A stretch of 64,000 bases of DNA from an uncultured Ectothiorhodospiraceae bacterium (GCA_947259415.1 CAMYMI010000020.1:62001-126000), one strand, 5' to 3'. Numbered from the stretch's first letter, positions 51,673-63,023 are shown. Numbers and translations are program-made. The notes: generated by a model not told the origin, from the sequence alone.

Positions 51673-52665
51673 GTGCCCCAACGGATCGAAGCCCTGAAAC
51701 GATGGCTTCAGGATGAGCTTGCCTTCAGGGATTACACCCTGAATCCGGCCTCTGCAGACGCCAGCTTTCGCCGCTATTTCCGGGTCGCCCATGACGGCGC
51801 CAGTTTCATTGTCATGGATGCACCGCCGGACAAGGAGGACAGTCGCCCCTATATTCGGGTGGCGCGCATGTTCTATGACGTGGGTCTGAACGTGCCGGAG
51901 ATCATTGACGACGACCTCGAACAGGGTTTTCTCCTGCTGTCGGACCTGGGCAGCCGGCTCTACCTTGATGCCCTGAACGCTGAGAACGTCGATCGCCTCT
52001 ATGGCGACGCCCTGGGCGCACTGGCGATCCTCCAGGCCTGTACGCAGGCAAGCGGTGTACTGCCGGCCTATGATCACGCCCTGCTGATGAGCGAGATGAC
52101 ATTGTTCCGGGACTGGCTGGTCGGAAAGCACCTGGGTATTGCATTAACCGGCACGCAGACGGCGATGCTGGACAGTGCCTTTGAGCTGCTTGCAGAAAAT
52201 GCCCTCGTTCAACCGCAGGTGTGCGTGCACCGCGACTACCACTCGCGAAACCTGATGGTGACCACGCAGAACAACCCCGGCATCCTCGATTTTCAGGATG
52301 CCGTGATCGGGCCGGTGACCTATGACCTGGTATCGTTGCTGCGCGACTGTTACATCAGCTGGCCGCGCGCCCGGGTGGAGGACTGGGCGCTGGGTTACCA
52401 GGAACTGGCCCTGCAGTCGGGCATCCTGCGCAATGAGGATGAAGACCCGGAGCAATTCCTGCGCTGGTTCGACCTGATGGGGGTGCAGCGCCATCTCAAG
52501 GCCGCCGGTATCTTCGCCCGCCTCAACCACCGGGACGGCAAGCCCGGCTATCTCGCCGACATCCCGCGCACGCTGGGGTACGTGACCGATGTTGCCACCC
52601 GCTACCCGGAGTTGACCGGGCTGGGGGAATTTATCAGGCAGGATGTCAGCGAACGGCTCGACTAG
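51673..52665 (+). CDS. amgK: N-acetylmuramate/N-acetylglucosamine kinase-like phosphotransferase
   Basis: A 330-residue kinase of the aminoglycoside phosphotransferase fold. The catalytic motif is V-H-R-D-Y-H-S-R-N-L-M and the metal motif I-L-D-F-Q-D-A-V-I-G. In the AmgK-MurU recycling route it phosphorylates the anomeric carbon of recovered MurNAc. The start is a GTG at 51673. The murU gene lies 1.1 kb downstream, separated by an opposite OmpA-like gene, which supports the assignment; in Pseudomonas the two are adjacent and near lptD. Confidence 0.9.
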   Translation: MPQRIEALKRWLQDELAFRDYTLNPASADASFRRYFRVAHDGASFIVMDAPPDKEDSRPYIRVARMFYDVGLNVPEIIDDDLEQGFLLLSDLGSRLYLDALNAENVDRLYGDALGALAILQACTQASGVLPAYDHALLMSEMTLFRDWLVGKHLGIALTGTQTAMLDSAFELLAENALVQPQVCVHRDYHSRNLMVTTQNNPGILDFQDAVIGPVTYDLVSLLRDCYISWPRARVEDWALGYQELALQSGILRNEDEDPEQFLRWFDLMGVQRHLKAAGIFARLNHRDGKPGYLADIPRTLGYVTDVATRYPELTGLGEFIRQDVSERLD

Positions 52666-52799
52666 CCCGTATTTCTCACCGGGATCCCGGATGCTGGTGC
52701 GCACGCAGTGACGTAAACGGGTCCAGGCCACTGGCCCCACATAATTCCTTCTCCCCTGCAAGGGGAGAAGGTGAGGATGAAAATGAGAAACGAAATCCC

Positions 52800-52874
52800 G
52801 TAGGTCGGATTAGCGGGAGCGTAATCCGACGTCGCCATTGCCGGGTTACGGCCTTGCGGCCTAACCCGGCCTAC
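52800..52874. repeat. REP-like palindromic element
   Basis: A 75-base unit from GTAGGTCGGATTAGCG to CCTAACCCGGCCTAC, homologous to 38169-38245. A shorter CTCCCCTGCAAGGGGAGAAGG hairpin precedes it at 52750-52770. Confidence 0.85.
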
Positions 52875-52881
52875 GGTCTGA

Positions 52882-52931
52882 TAAAAGGGGCTACCGGCAG
52901 AGCGGGCTGACGCCCGCCTGCCGGTAACCCC
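52882..52931 (-). terminator. terminator of the OmpA-like gene
   Basis: GGGG-TACCGGCAG-GCGGGC and its complement form an interrupted stem of nearly 20 pairs around a TGAC loop, followed on the minus strand by TTTTAT. Confidence 0.85.
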
Positions 52932-52951
52932 CAGGTGTTGCGATCAGCGGT

Positions 52952-54453
<1,502 letters not shown>

Positions 54454-54494
54454 GGCTGCCTGAGAAAGTGACTGCAAAAGACCGTTAAACGCCT

Positions 54495-55937
54495 ATGGGC
54501 CAGGAAATACGCGAAACACATTTTACCCCGGAGGACTTCGAGGCGTATGCCGCGTCCCTGCGGGGGGAGACCGAGTTGCTCGGTGAATGGTTCGAGCAGG
54601 GCATCTTCTCGGCGCGCGACCGCATGGGCGGATTCGAGCTGGAGGCCTGGTTGATTGACGGCGCGGCCCGGCCGGCAGCCATCAACGAACAATTCCTGGC
54701 GCGACTCGACAACCCCATGGTGGTGCCCGAACTGGCGCGCTTCAATGTCGAACTGAATGACTACCCCCAGCACCTGTGGGGCTCGGCGCTCAGCCGTTTC
54801 GAGGCCAGTCTCGGCGCGACCTGGGAGCGTTGTCGGCGGGTGGCGGCGGAGCTGGATGCGCGTCTGCTGATGATTGGTATCCTGCCCACCGTGCGCGAGG
54901 CCGATCTCACCCAGGCCAACATGTCGGATATGAAGCGTTACCGGGCACTCAATGAACAGGTGCTGCGCCTGCGCGGGGGGCAGCCGCTGGAGCTCGATAT
55001 TCACGGGCACGAGCACCTCAAGACCGCCCACAAGAGCGTCATGCTGGAGTCGACCACCACCTCCTTCCAGTTGCACCTCAAGGTCCATCCGCGTGATGCG
55101 GTGCGTGCCTACAATGCCGCGCTGGTTCTGTCCGCGCCCATGGTGGCGCTGGCGGCCAATTCACCCTACCTGTTTGGCCATGACCTCTGGGACGAGACCC
55201 GGATCCCGCTGTTCGAACAGTCGGTCGCCGTGGGCGGAATTGCCGGGGCCAGCCACGGTCCGATGCGGCGTGTGACCTTCGGTTCGGGTTATGTACGCAA
55301 ATCGATCTACGAGTGTTTCCTCGAAAACGAGCAGCACTATCCCGTCCTGTTGCCCATGACGTTTCACGAGGGGCTGGAGCAGATGTCGCACCTGCGCCTG
55401 CACAACGGGACCATCTGGCGCTGGAACCGGCCCCTGATCGGCTTCGACTACGACGGCATCCCGCACCTGCGCATCGAGCACCGCGTCGTACCCGGCGGGC
55501 CGACAGTGGTGGACGCGATTGCCAACGCCGCCTTCTTTTTCGGACTGAGTAAGGCATTAATCGATGCCGGGACACCCCCGGAACAGCAGCTGCCCTTCGA
55601 CCGGGCGCGCGATAATTTCTATACGGCGGCACGCCACAGCCTGGAAGCATCGATTACCTGGCTGGACGGCGCAAAGGTGCCGATCCGAAGCCTGATCCTG
55701 GAGCAGCTGCTGCCGCTGGCGCGCAGCGGGCTGGAGACGCTGGAGATCGATGCGCTCGATATTGATAAATACCTCGGCATCATCGAAGGGCGGGTGCGTG
55801 GCGCCCGGACCGGGGCGGCCTGGCAGCGGGCCTACGTGGCCCGTCACGGGGCCAGTATGGAGGCGCTGACCGAGGCCTATTACCAGTGCCAGGAAGGGGG
55901 GCAGCCGGTCCACGAATGGAGTCTTGATCGCGCATGA
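54495..55937 (+). CDS. GCS2-family glutamate-cysteine-ligase-like enzyme
   Basis: A 480-residue carboxylate-amine ligase of the GCS2 superfamily. Visible are G-F-E-L-E-A-W-L near residue 35, N-V-E-L-N-D-Y near 82, and H-G-H-E-H-L-K-T-A-H-K-S, then T-T-T-S-F-Q-L-H-L-K-V, all typical of the ATP/Mg and glutamate site. Family members join glutamate to an amine. The actual substrate is unknown. It starts 41 bases after murU and 70 bases before the deacylase gene, suggesting an operon of unassigned pathway. Confidence 0.82.
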   Translation: MGQEIRETHFTPEDFEAYAASLRGETELLGEWFEQGIFSARDRMGGFELEAWLIDGAARPAAINEQFLARLDNPMVVPELARFNVELNDYPQHLWGSALSRFEASLGATWERCRRVAAELDARLLMIGILPTVREADLTQANMSDMKRYRALNEQVLRLRGGQPLELDIHGHEHLKTAHKSVMLESTTTSFQLHLKVHPRDAVRAYNAALVLSAPMVALAANSPYLFGHDLWDETRIPLFEQSVAVGGIAGASHGPMRRVTFGSGYVRKSIYECFLENEQHYPVLLPMTFHEGLEQMSHLRLHNGTIWRWNRPLIGFDYDGIPHLRIEHRVVPGGPTVVDAIANAAFFFGLSKALIDAGTPPEQQLPFDRARDNFYTAARHSLEASITWLDGAKVPIRSLILEQLLPLARSGLETLEIDALDIDKYLGIIEGRVRGARTGAAWQRAYVARHGASMEALTEAYYQCQEGGQPVHEWSLDRA

Positions 55938-56006
55938 TCGAGACATATAATGAAATTTGTAGCTTATATTTTCTATATTAGGCGCAGTTAAATACAGAAA
56001 CAATCT

Positions 56007-57020
56007 ATGTTGAATGAACTGGAAACCCTCCCGGAAGGGCTGCTGGAGGCCGGGGCAGCCGATTTGGAAGCCTTGCTGGGTGGGCCGACCCTGATCCACC
56101 TCCCGGGCCGACGCTCCGAGCCGCTGTTCGTCACCGTGCTGTCGCACGGCAACGAGGACACCGGCTTTTATGCCGTGCAGGCCCTGCTGCGACACTACCG
56201 GGAGCGCGAGTTGCCGCGCTCCCTGTCGGTGTTCATCGGCAATGTGGCGGCGGCCCGCCACGGACTGCGCCGGCTGGATGATCAGCTCGATTACAACCGC
56301 ATCTGGCCGGGGACCGAGCAGGCGGATGCCCCCGAGGTGCGGATGATACAGGGGGTGGTGGACACCATGCGGGAACGGCAGGTATTCGCCAGCGTCGATG
56401 TGCACAACAACAGCGGCATCAGTCCGCATTACGCCTGCATCAACCGTATCGACAACCAGTTCCTGCACCTGGCCTCGTTGTTCAGCCGCACCGTGGTGTA
56501 TTTCATCCGGCCATTGGGCGTGCAGTCGATGGCGATGTCTCATGTATGCCCGGCAGTCACCATCGAGTGCGGCAAGCCCAGCCACAAGTACGGCGTGGAG
56601 CATGCCCGCGACTACATCGAGGCCTGCCTGAAACTCAATGAACTGTCCCGGGAGCCGGTGCCTTCCCACGATGTCGACCTGTTCCATACGGTGGCCACGG
56701 TGAAAATCCCCGAGGAGGTCAGCTTCGGGTTTTCCGACGACACGGCTGATCTGCGCCTGGTCGATGCCATCGATCACATGAATTTCAGGGAACTGCCGGC
56801 GGGCACCCAGCTGGGCTGGCTGCAAACCGGCGACAGTCTGCAACTGGACGTGCGCGACGAAAACGGCAGACCGGTGCAGGAACGCTATTTCGCCATCCAC
56901 GAGAACACGCTCATCACCACACGGCCCTTCATGCCGTCGATGTTCACCCTGGATGAAAGGATCATCCGCCAGGACTGCCTCGGTTACCTGATGGAGCGGC
57001 TGCTCCCGGAAAGCGCTTGA
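56007..57020 (+). CDS. M14-type deacylase (succinylglutamate desuccinylase/aspartoacylase family)
   Basis: A 337-residue zinc hydrolase. The first metal motif is S-H-G-N-E-D-T-G near residue 50 (HxxE). A second ligand lies in the V-D-V-H-N-N-S-G segment near 132, and the catalytic Glu is probably in T-I-E-C-G-K-P. The family removes acyl groups from amino acids. The upstream GCS2 ligase forms amide bonds and this enzyme breaks them, so a transient acyl or glutamyl group is a possible link. No signal peptide is seen. Confidence 0.82.
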   Translation: MLNELETLPEGLLEAGAADLEALLGGPTLIHLPGRRSEPLFVTVLSHGNEDTGFYAVQALLRHYRERELPRSLSVFIGNVAAARHGLRRLDDQLDYNRIWPGTEQADAPEVRMIQGVVDTMRERQVFASVDVHNNSGISPHYACINRIDNQFLHLASLFSRTVVYFIRPLGVQSMAMSHVCPAVTIECGKPSHKYGVEHARDYIEACLKLNELSREPVPSHDVDLFHTVATVKIPEEVSFGFSDDTADLRLVDAIDHMNFRELPAGTQLGWLQTGDSLQLDVRDENGRPVQERYFAIHENTLITTRPFMPSMFTLDERIIRQDCLGYLMERLLPESA

Positions 57021-57042
57021 TAGCGTCCTGTCAGCAGGCGAA

Positions 57043-58122
57043 ATGAGGCGTCAACCGCACCTGTTGCTGGCCTTGTCCGGTCACGGCTACGGTCACCTGG
57101 CCCAGTGCGCACCGGTCCTCCAGGCCCTGCGCGCGCGGCTGCCAGCGCTCAGGCTGACGGTGATGAGCGAGCTGCCACGTACCGTGCTGGCGGAACGGCT
57201 GGGTCATGAATTCACCCACCTGTCGCAGGCGACCGATCCGGTCCTGCCCATGCGCAGTGCCTGGGAAGTGGATGTTGCTGCCTCGCTCAAGGCATTTGAT
57301 GAGTTCCACCGTGACTGGGAGGCCGCGCTACAGGCGGATGTCGAGCAGCTGCGAGTGCTGGCTCCCGATCTGCTGCTGGCCAACATCCCTTATCGCCTGC
57401 TGGTCGCGGCCAAACAGGCTGAAGTACCGGCGGTGGCGCTGTGCTCGCTCAACTGGGCGGCGGTCCTGGCCTCCTACTGTGGCACCGGCCCGGAGGTGCG
57501 CCCCATCCTGGAACAGATGTGGGCCGGTTACCGTGCCGCGGACCTGTTCCTTGCGCCACAACCCGCACTGCCCATGCCGGAGCTGGACAACTACCGTGCC
57601 ATCGGGCCGATTGCCCGCCAGGGCCGCTGCATTAGGCAGGCCTTGCACGCGGAACTCGGGGTTAAGCCGGCGACGCGGGTCGTGCTGGTCGCCCTGGGCG
57701 GAATCGACAGTGCCTTACCGCTGGCGGACTGGCCGCGTCTGCAGGGTCTGGTGTGGCTGTTCCCGCAGGCACTGGAGGCGTCGCGCGATGACTGGTTTGA
57801 CAGCCGCAAGCTCTCTTTTCCTATTATCGATGTCCTGGTCTCGGCCGATGCCGTGCTGACCAAGCCGGGCTACGGGACCTATACCGAGGCGGTGTGCAAT
57901 GCGGTACCGCTGCTGACGCTAGCGCGGCCGGACTGGCCAGAAACAGCGTATTTAAACGCCTGGGCACGGCGCCACGGTTGCCTGGAGGAGATCAGCGTTG
58001 CGCAGTTTCAGTCAGGGACCTTCGGTGCGGCACTGGAACGGCTGCGGCAACAGCCCTCGCAGGAACCGATGGAGCCGGAGGGCATACGGCAGGCTGTCGA
58101 TGTACTGGCTGGATATCTGTAG
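57043..58122 (+). CDS. GT-B fold glycosyltransferase-like protein
   Basis: A 359-residue protein with the GT-B N-terminal motif L-L-L-A-L-S-G-H-G-Y-G-H-L-A-Q and a C-terminal nucleotide-sugar region (T-K-P-G-Y-G-T-Y-T-E-A, resembling the MurG/UDP-glycosyltransferase G-G-x-G-T-x-x-E signature). It probably transfers a sugar to a small acceptor. It ends the colinear set murU-GCS2-deacylase-GT with a 22-base gap to the deacylase. Substrate is unknown. Confidence 0.75.
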   Translation: MRRQPHLLLALSGHGYGHLAQCAPVLQALRARLPALRLTVMSELPRTVLAERLGHEFTHLSQATDPVLPMRSAWEVDVAASLKAFDEFHRDWEAALQADVEQLRVLAPDLLLANIPYRLLVAAKQAEVPAVALCSLNWAAVLASYCGTGPEVRPILEQMWAGYRAADLFLAPQPALPMPELDNYRAIGPIARQGRCIRQALHAELGVKPATRVVLVALGGIDSALPLADWPRLQGLVWLFPQALEASRDDWFDSRKLSFPIIDVLVSADAVLTKPGYGTYTEAVCNAVPLLTLARPDWPETAYLNAWARRHGCLEEISVAQFQSGTFGAALERLRQQPSQEPMEPEGIRQAVDVLAGYL

Positions 58123-58128
58123 AAAGAC

Positions 58129-58176
58129 GGTCAGAGACCATTTTCTGGTTATATTAGGAAAAAATGTGCTCTGACC
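58129..58176. repeat. GGTCAGAG inverted repeat element
   Basis: GGTCAGAG at 58129-58136 pairs with CTCTGACC at 58169-58176, around an AT-rich loop. GGTCAGAG...CTCTGACC elements are widely scattered in proteobacterial genomes. It separates the GT-B gene from the convergent polysaccharide gene and could act as a terminator. Confidence 0.7.
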
Positions 58177-58200
58177 CCGTTAAGCTACGCCGGTTAGATG

Positions 58201-59262
58201 CTATGCGTTCAGTACGATATGCTCAATCTGCCTGGCGAAGTTTGTCCATGAGAAATTGATGCCTCTAGCACGTGCGGGTTCGCTCATCCTGGAAATGATG
58301 CTGCGATCATTGTACAGATTCAATATCGCATTTTGGTAAGCATCGGGGTTGCCGGGGTCTATCAAAAAAGCTTCTTTCTCTGAAATATAGGATTCAATTC
58401 CGGGAAGACGTGTTGTGATAACAGGTAACCCGCAGGCAAGGGCTTCCAGTATTGCATTGTTGGCTGTTGCATCGAGCATGGGCATGAAAAAAAGGTTTGC
58501 TCTCTGGTATAAGTGGAGGAGCTCTTCGTCACTAATATGTTGGTGAAGATAAATATTGCCCGGCTCTGCAGGAGGTTTTACCTCCGATGACACGATATGA
58601 AACTCGATATCAGGATACTTATTCTTCATCCTTTCGGCTACCGCTATAACAGTATCATAATCCCGCAACCACTCACCGACACTCAGGCAAATGAATTTGT
58701 CTTTATCCTTGCGGGATATATCGGGTTGAAAATAGTCGACATCAATGCCATGCATCAGGGTAGAAATTCTGTCGTGCGGGATGAAGCGGTACAGGTCATC
58801 GGCCTGAATCCGGGAGAGGACTATGGCGTGGTCAATGGAGTTGAATACTTCGGTATTGATCAAGGTATGTAGTACGTCAGGTGGCTGGTGAAACATGGCA
58901 ACGATCTTGGGTTTTGTTTTCTTCTTATGCATGGCCAGTATTTTTGGTAGCTTATTAAGCGAATGTTCTCCATCCAAATAAAAAACAACGTCGTATCCAT
59001 AGAATGTCACATGTATCCATGCGGAAATTTCAGCCCAGAAATCTCCGGTAGAATATACTTTCGGACCACCTCTGCTAAGAAGTGTTGAAATCATTCTCTT
59101 GATAAATCGGAACGGCGCAAATTTAGACCGTTTACTGGTTACGATATGTTCCTTGACCAAGAAACGCGACCTGTCCATATATTTTATGAACTGGTTAATT
59201 CCGGAATGCTGGCCCCAGTGCGACTGGTAGGTACGTATCAGAAATATTTTCAAAGGCTTCAT
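58201..59262 (-). CDS. family 4 glycosyltransferase
   Basis: A 353-residue GT-B enzyme. The nucleotide-sugar site is N-A-I-L-E-A-L-A-C-G-L-P-V-I-T-T with the E-x7-E pattern near residues 265-275. A second clear stretch is C-L-S-V-G-E-W-L-R-D-Y. The family builds surface polysaccharides. It opens the AT-richer polysaccharide region. The acceptor and sugar are unknown. Confidence 0.9.
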   Translation of the reverse strand: MKPLKIFLIRTYQSHWGQHSGINQFIKYMDRSRFLVKEHIVTSKRSKFAPFRFIKRMISTLLSRGGPKVYSTGDFWAEISAWIHVTFYGYDVVFYLDGEHSLNKLPKILAMHKKKTKPKIVAMFHQPPDVLHTLINTEVFNSIDHAIVLSRIQADDLYRFIPHDRISTLMHGIDVDYFQPDISRKDKDKFICLSVGEWLRDYDTVIAVAERMKNKYPDIEFHIVSSEVKPPAEPGNIYLHQHISDEELLHLYQRANLFFMPMLDATANNAILEALACGLPVITTRLPGIESYISEKEAFLIDPGNPDAYQNAILNLYNDRSIISRMSEPARARGINFSWTNFARQIEHIVLNA

Positions 59263-60077
59263 ATCGCTTTACGCCACTATATTGAAAAAACCCCTGATAC
59301 AAAGAAACATAGACTCCGCTGCTTTGTATCGCGGCGATTGGAAACAGCATAAAAAGTCGACATTTCAACCATGATTTACTCCCGGTTTACACTATGCGAT
59401 ACACCCGATTCGAATAATGCAGGTATGTCATATAGGAGGTCAATCGATGTGTTAATCTCATGTGGCGAAGAATAAAAGCCCTTCCCCATAAAGTCCACGG
59501 CAATAGAACATCGGATGTTTTCAAAACATAGCATGCTCCACCTCGTGCACCCTGTGAAAAGTACTTCCCGGAGACCGCAAGTCTTGCTATGTAGCGATAG
59601 AGGGATTTCAGCTTACCCCGTTCATAGGCTTTGCTGTCTATGCCGCGATGGAGCGTGAATCAGGCTACCATGTTCACTGTGCCAAAAAATTGTTGGCGGG
59701 GATTGCCCTTGGGTAACCCCATGCATGGCAAACACATGATGCTGTATAACAGCCCCGGGGCTTCTTGGAAGATACATGGACATCACTAACCTTGACGTCC
59801 ACACTCAAAATTTTGAGTGGATGGTGCTGGATCAGGACTACATTCACTGTCTGGCCGCCTATTCAAGGGCCGCATAGACCAGACACGAAGCCCACTGTTC
59901 GCGATGGATTTAGCGATTTAGACATCAAAGCCGCCCCTGTGATCAGTGGTGGGCAGTGCTACGAAATGTCTGGTATATATGCTCTACGTTTTAGAATAAT
60001 GTATTTTGTGTAGACACTAGCTATACGTTTATGTGATTTAATGTCCGTATTTATTGATTAGATTGACTGTTGGAAAT
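59263..60077. other. AT-richer gap with a possible gene remnant
   Basis: No intact gene is supported. A minus-strand frame free of stops spans 59387-59659 (91 codons, no good start). It reads K-A-Y-E-R-G-K-L-K-S-L-Y-R-Y-I-A-R-L-A near its beginning and looks like a decayed C-terminus. An 18-base perfect palindrome, CACTCAAAATTTTGAGTG, lies at 59802-59819. The promoter of the GT2 gene should lie near 60000-60060. Confidence 0.5.
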
Positions 60078-61001
60078 ATGAGAAGAAATATCCCTGCAAT
60101 TGAAGAACTCCGATCGCTCCCGATTGGGCGAAAAAGTGGTTGGCCCTGGACTGTCGAATCTGTTGGTTCAGCAATTGCCACCCATGATGATCGCCCTTGG
60201 CCGAAAATAAGTATCGTCACTCCCTCCTATAATCAGGGCGCATTCATCGAGAAGACCATCCGCTCAGTGCTCTTGCAAGGGTACCCAAACCTTGAATACA
60301 TCATCATTGATGGTGGTTCCACTGACGACACAATTGAGATCATTAAAAAGTATGAGTCCTGGTTAACCTCTTGGGTTAGTGAGACTGATCGCGGTCAGAG
60401 TCATGCTATCAATAAGGGTCTCAATTTAGCCACAGGAGATTTATGTGGTTGGCTGAATTCTGATGATTATTACACCGAGGGCGCATTATTCAAATTGGCG
60501 AATGCCTATCTGGATGATACTTCAGTAGGCGCAGTATATGGTCAAGGCCATGTAATAGATACTAATGGACGAGTTATATACAAACCGGAATTGAGACAGG
60601 TAACCCATGAGGGTCTTTTTGATTGGTTTTCGGGGCATGATTTTATGCAACCGTCCTGTCTATTCACTAGAGATGCATGGCTAGAATGCGGCCCTCTTGA
60701 TGAAAGCATTCATATCTCACTGGATGTAGACCTATGGATAAGAATTTCAGAGAAGTTCGAATTCAAAAAAATAGATGATCTCTTGTCAATTGCATTAAGT
60801 CATCCCCAAGCAAAAACAACGGCAATGGAAAATTTAATGTATGTTGACTTTGCGATTATGGTTATGAGACATGGAAATGAAGCCAAAGCCAGGGAACTCT
60901 TGGAGAGACAAGCTAATATTCTTTCAGAACTGCAAGCGAAAATGGATAAATATAATTTAAAAAAGAAGCTAAAAAAGTTGTATAGAAAAATAGTGAAATA
61001 A
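60078..61001 (+). CDS. family 2 glycosyltransferase
   Basis: About 307 residues. The GT-A motif set is K-I-S-I-V-T-P-S-Y-N-Q-G-A-F-I near residue 42, D-G-G-S-T-D-D-T and W-L-N-S-D-D-Y-Y (the DXD metal site). The C-terminal tail is very lysine-rich. The ATG at 60078 is chosen over a TTG at 60054. Lower GC than the core genes suggests transfer. The role is probably in exopolysaccharide or O-antigen synthesis. Confidence 0.9.
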   Translation: MRRNIPAIEELRSLPIGRKSGWPWTVESVGSAIATHDDRPWPKISIVTPSYNQGAFIEKTIRSVLLQGYPNLEYIIIDGGSTDDTIEIIKKYESWLTSWVSETDRGQSHAINKGLNLATGDLCGWLNSDDYYTEGALFKLANAYLDDTSVGAVYGQGHVIDTNGRVIYKPELRQVTHEGLFDWFSGHDFMQPSCLFTRDAWLECGPLDESIHISLDVDLWIRISEKFEFKKIDDLLSIALSHPQAKTTAMENLMYVDFAIMVMRHGNEAKARELLERQANILSELQAKMDKYNLKKKLKKLYRKIVK

Positions 61002-61721
61002 AGCAGAATCGATTTTCTTCATAGCCTGCCTGTGATACGCCCCTGGTCGGGTACAGTAGATTTGATTGCTGGTGCGGGGATATGACAAGAAAAATTTTCT
61101 TGTGGCAGTTCAGCCTATAGTCAATATTACATCTCCGGATCGAGGCGCAAGCTTGCCATGTGCAACAATTCCTGTGCAGGAACCCCCCCTTCATGTGCTC
61201 TGTCTCGATCTGAATAGAGTAGGTTCTATATGTCCTTCGTCATGGATCTGGCCTTTCGGTACGTGCTCGACTAATCAATGATTACCAGATGACAGACTTA
61301 TAGGTCGCGAGTATCCCTCCTGTGGCGGATTTTCGACGGGGTATGACAGGTTAGATCCTTCATCAACCAGATCAAACCAGCCAGTACACCAGTGATGACT
61401 ACCAAGTCTATTTACCGATAGACGGGATTGGATCCACTCTGAACTGGCTGGGTGCTTGATGGGGAATTCACAGCCGTAAAGGTTCGTATCTCAAGCCTGA
61501 TGACCGTGCCTCTCGACCGCAGCGCCTCTTGAATTTGTGGCGGGGTGGGTTGTTGTGTCAGTTTCTTGTCACGTAGCGCATATTGTGTAAAGATTCATAA
61601 ACCTGAAACAGAGGGTCGCTATATTCATAAATCAGGACCGTTTAATCAATGAAAGTGAGGAAAATTTCCAACTCGATACATTGAGTAATTTTAGATATTA
61701 AGAAAAAACAATAAGATAATA
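61002..61721. other. gap without a supported gene
   Basis: Seven hundred bases with many stops in all frames. A near-terminator palindrome ACAAGAAAA-A-TTTTCTTGT is at 61085-61103. A 60-codon minus frame ending at 61412 has coding-like composition (Q-I-Q-E-A-L-R-S-R-G-T-V-I-R-L-E) but no start codon, so it may be a remnant. From 61600 the sequence is very AT-rich and may hold a promoter for the next gene. Confidence 0.5.
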
Positions 61722-62246
61722 ATGGATAGCGTGATTATAATTGAGAAGGCACACCTTCCCAAATTGCCGGCGGACAGTGAGTATGTGCTGGTAAAAAATA
61801 CTCAGAAACTGGTAAAGGCTCGCTTCAGTAACGTCACCTCAGCCAAACAGCGGGACATCAGATTCTGGGCGCTGTACTACTGGCTCAAAAACTGTAGCTT
61901 GAATAAATCACGACCGACGTCAGGTGACGCGCTGCGTCACATTCTGACAATAAATTTGAACTGGGTCACAGTTTGTGTTGTTAAAATCATGCGATCCGAG
62001 TTCTGTATGGCATCCAAACCTGTCATCTCCCGGTTCAGAGAAAATTCTTATCCTATTGTTTTATCTATATTTCATTATCTAACAAGAGTACTAAACCAGA
62101 ATATATTTCGGTTCGACGACAAACTGGCACGGATAATGTATGTTATCTACAACATTTGTTGTTTAAATGTTTTTAGTGCCCGAAATCGAGGCGGTGTTTA
62201 TCCAGTTTCCCAAGGCATTTTTCGGGAGCTGTGCGCGCACGCTTAG
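61722..62246 (+). CDS. hypothetical protein
   Basis: A 174-residue basic protein with an AT-rich gene. There is no signal peptide or clear membrane helix, though residues 108-118 and 140-155 are hydrophobic. I find no family motif. The ATG lacks a strong ribosome site. Composition unlike the core genes suggests recent acquisition, and it may be a broken gene. Confidence 0.45.
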   Translation: MDSVIIIEKAHLPKLPADSEYVLVKNTQKLVKARFSNVTSAKQRDIRFWALYYWLKNCSLNKSRPTSGDALRHILTINLNWVTVCVVKIMRSEFCMASKPVISRFRENSYPIVLSIFHYLTRVLNQNIFRFDDKLARIMYVIYNICCLNVFSARNRGGVYPVSQGIFRELCAHA

Positions 62247-62330
62247 TGAATAGTCATTTGGATATCGTTAATATAAAAAATATATTAAAAACAGGCTCCT
62301 AGTACAGAAGCCATTTATCAAGGATGTGTT

Positions 62331-62756
62331 ATGACAAATAAGAATTACATTGCGGTGCCAGATTCGCACCAAGAGAAAAAAATTAGTCGCCTGAAATCAC
62401 CGATTATGGGACCGGTAATCGCGGCATTATTCATATCCCTGATGTCCTCCACGGTCCTGGCGGCAGAGCCAGAGGCCGATGTAGTGGATTTAACGGTGGA
62501 GAGCCCGCCCGCCGCCGGTCCCATTGTCGGAACCACGCAGGCTAGCTCGATGTCAGCAGTCATTATTCCGGCCGCTAATGCCTTGTCAGACCATACTCAT
62601 CTTGCTGCGGTTAGCAAAGAGTTTGAGGTAGTCGGTCGCAATGCCAAACCCGTCTCTATCATGCGGAAGGAAGACGCGCCCGAACTGCCTTATGCACTGA
62701 TATTGGCGCTGGTGGCATTGATTGGACTGGTACCGGTATCCCGCAGCAAGCCTTAG
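62331..62756 (+). CDS. secreted hypothetical protein with a C-terminal anchor
   Basis: A 141-residue protein with AAGGA seven bases upstream of its ATG. Residues 28-45 form a signal or membrane segment ending V-L-A-A-E. The middle is Ala/Pro/Val-rich. The C-terminus is P-E-L-P, then a hydrophobic helix (Y-A-L-I-L-A-L-V-A-L-I-G-L-V-P-V) and a short basic tail S-R-S-K-P. That three-part end resembles protein-sorting signals such as PEP-CTERM, but the motif is not a known match. It precedes a polyprenyl-phosphate sugar transferase. Confidence 0.6.
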   Translation: MTNKNYIAVPDSHQEKKISRLKSPIMGPVIAALFISLMSSTVLAAEPEADVVDLTVESPPAAGPIVGTTQASSMSAVIIPAANALSDHTHLAAVSKEFEVVGRNAKPVSIMRKEDAPELPYALILALVALIGLVPVSRSKP

Positions 62757-63023
62757 CCCGATCCTTGCTGGGCTGATCTCGTCAGGCACTTTTACCCAGG
62801 CATTTCGGTGTGCCTGTAAAGTGCTTCAGTACCACGCCGCAACAAAAATCATCTCCACACATAACATGGCCGTTCGGGCATCTGTGTTACGGTTAGTGAA
62901 TGCGCCCGGCTGGAAATGATGATTGAACGAAGCGCATCATACAAAGTGCTTTTGGGTCAATACCTTGCCAAGGAGGGGTCGAGGTTACTTGAACAGTATT
63001 ATTACGGTTTAGATGGATTGAAA

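Noticed and set aside
55557-56900. Frame of 447 codons opposite the GCS2 and M14 genes
   Set aside because: It spans two good genes and the gap between them on the other strand and shows no family features.
61002-61721. Insertion sequence remnant
   Set aside because: No transposase motif, terminal inverted repeats or target duplication could be found.
62757-63023. A small gene after the anchored hypothetical protein, suggested by AAGGAGGGG at 62970
   Set aside because: No start codon follows that site at a suitable distance, and the frames are short.
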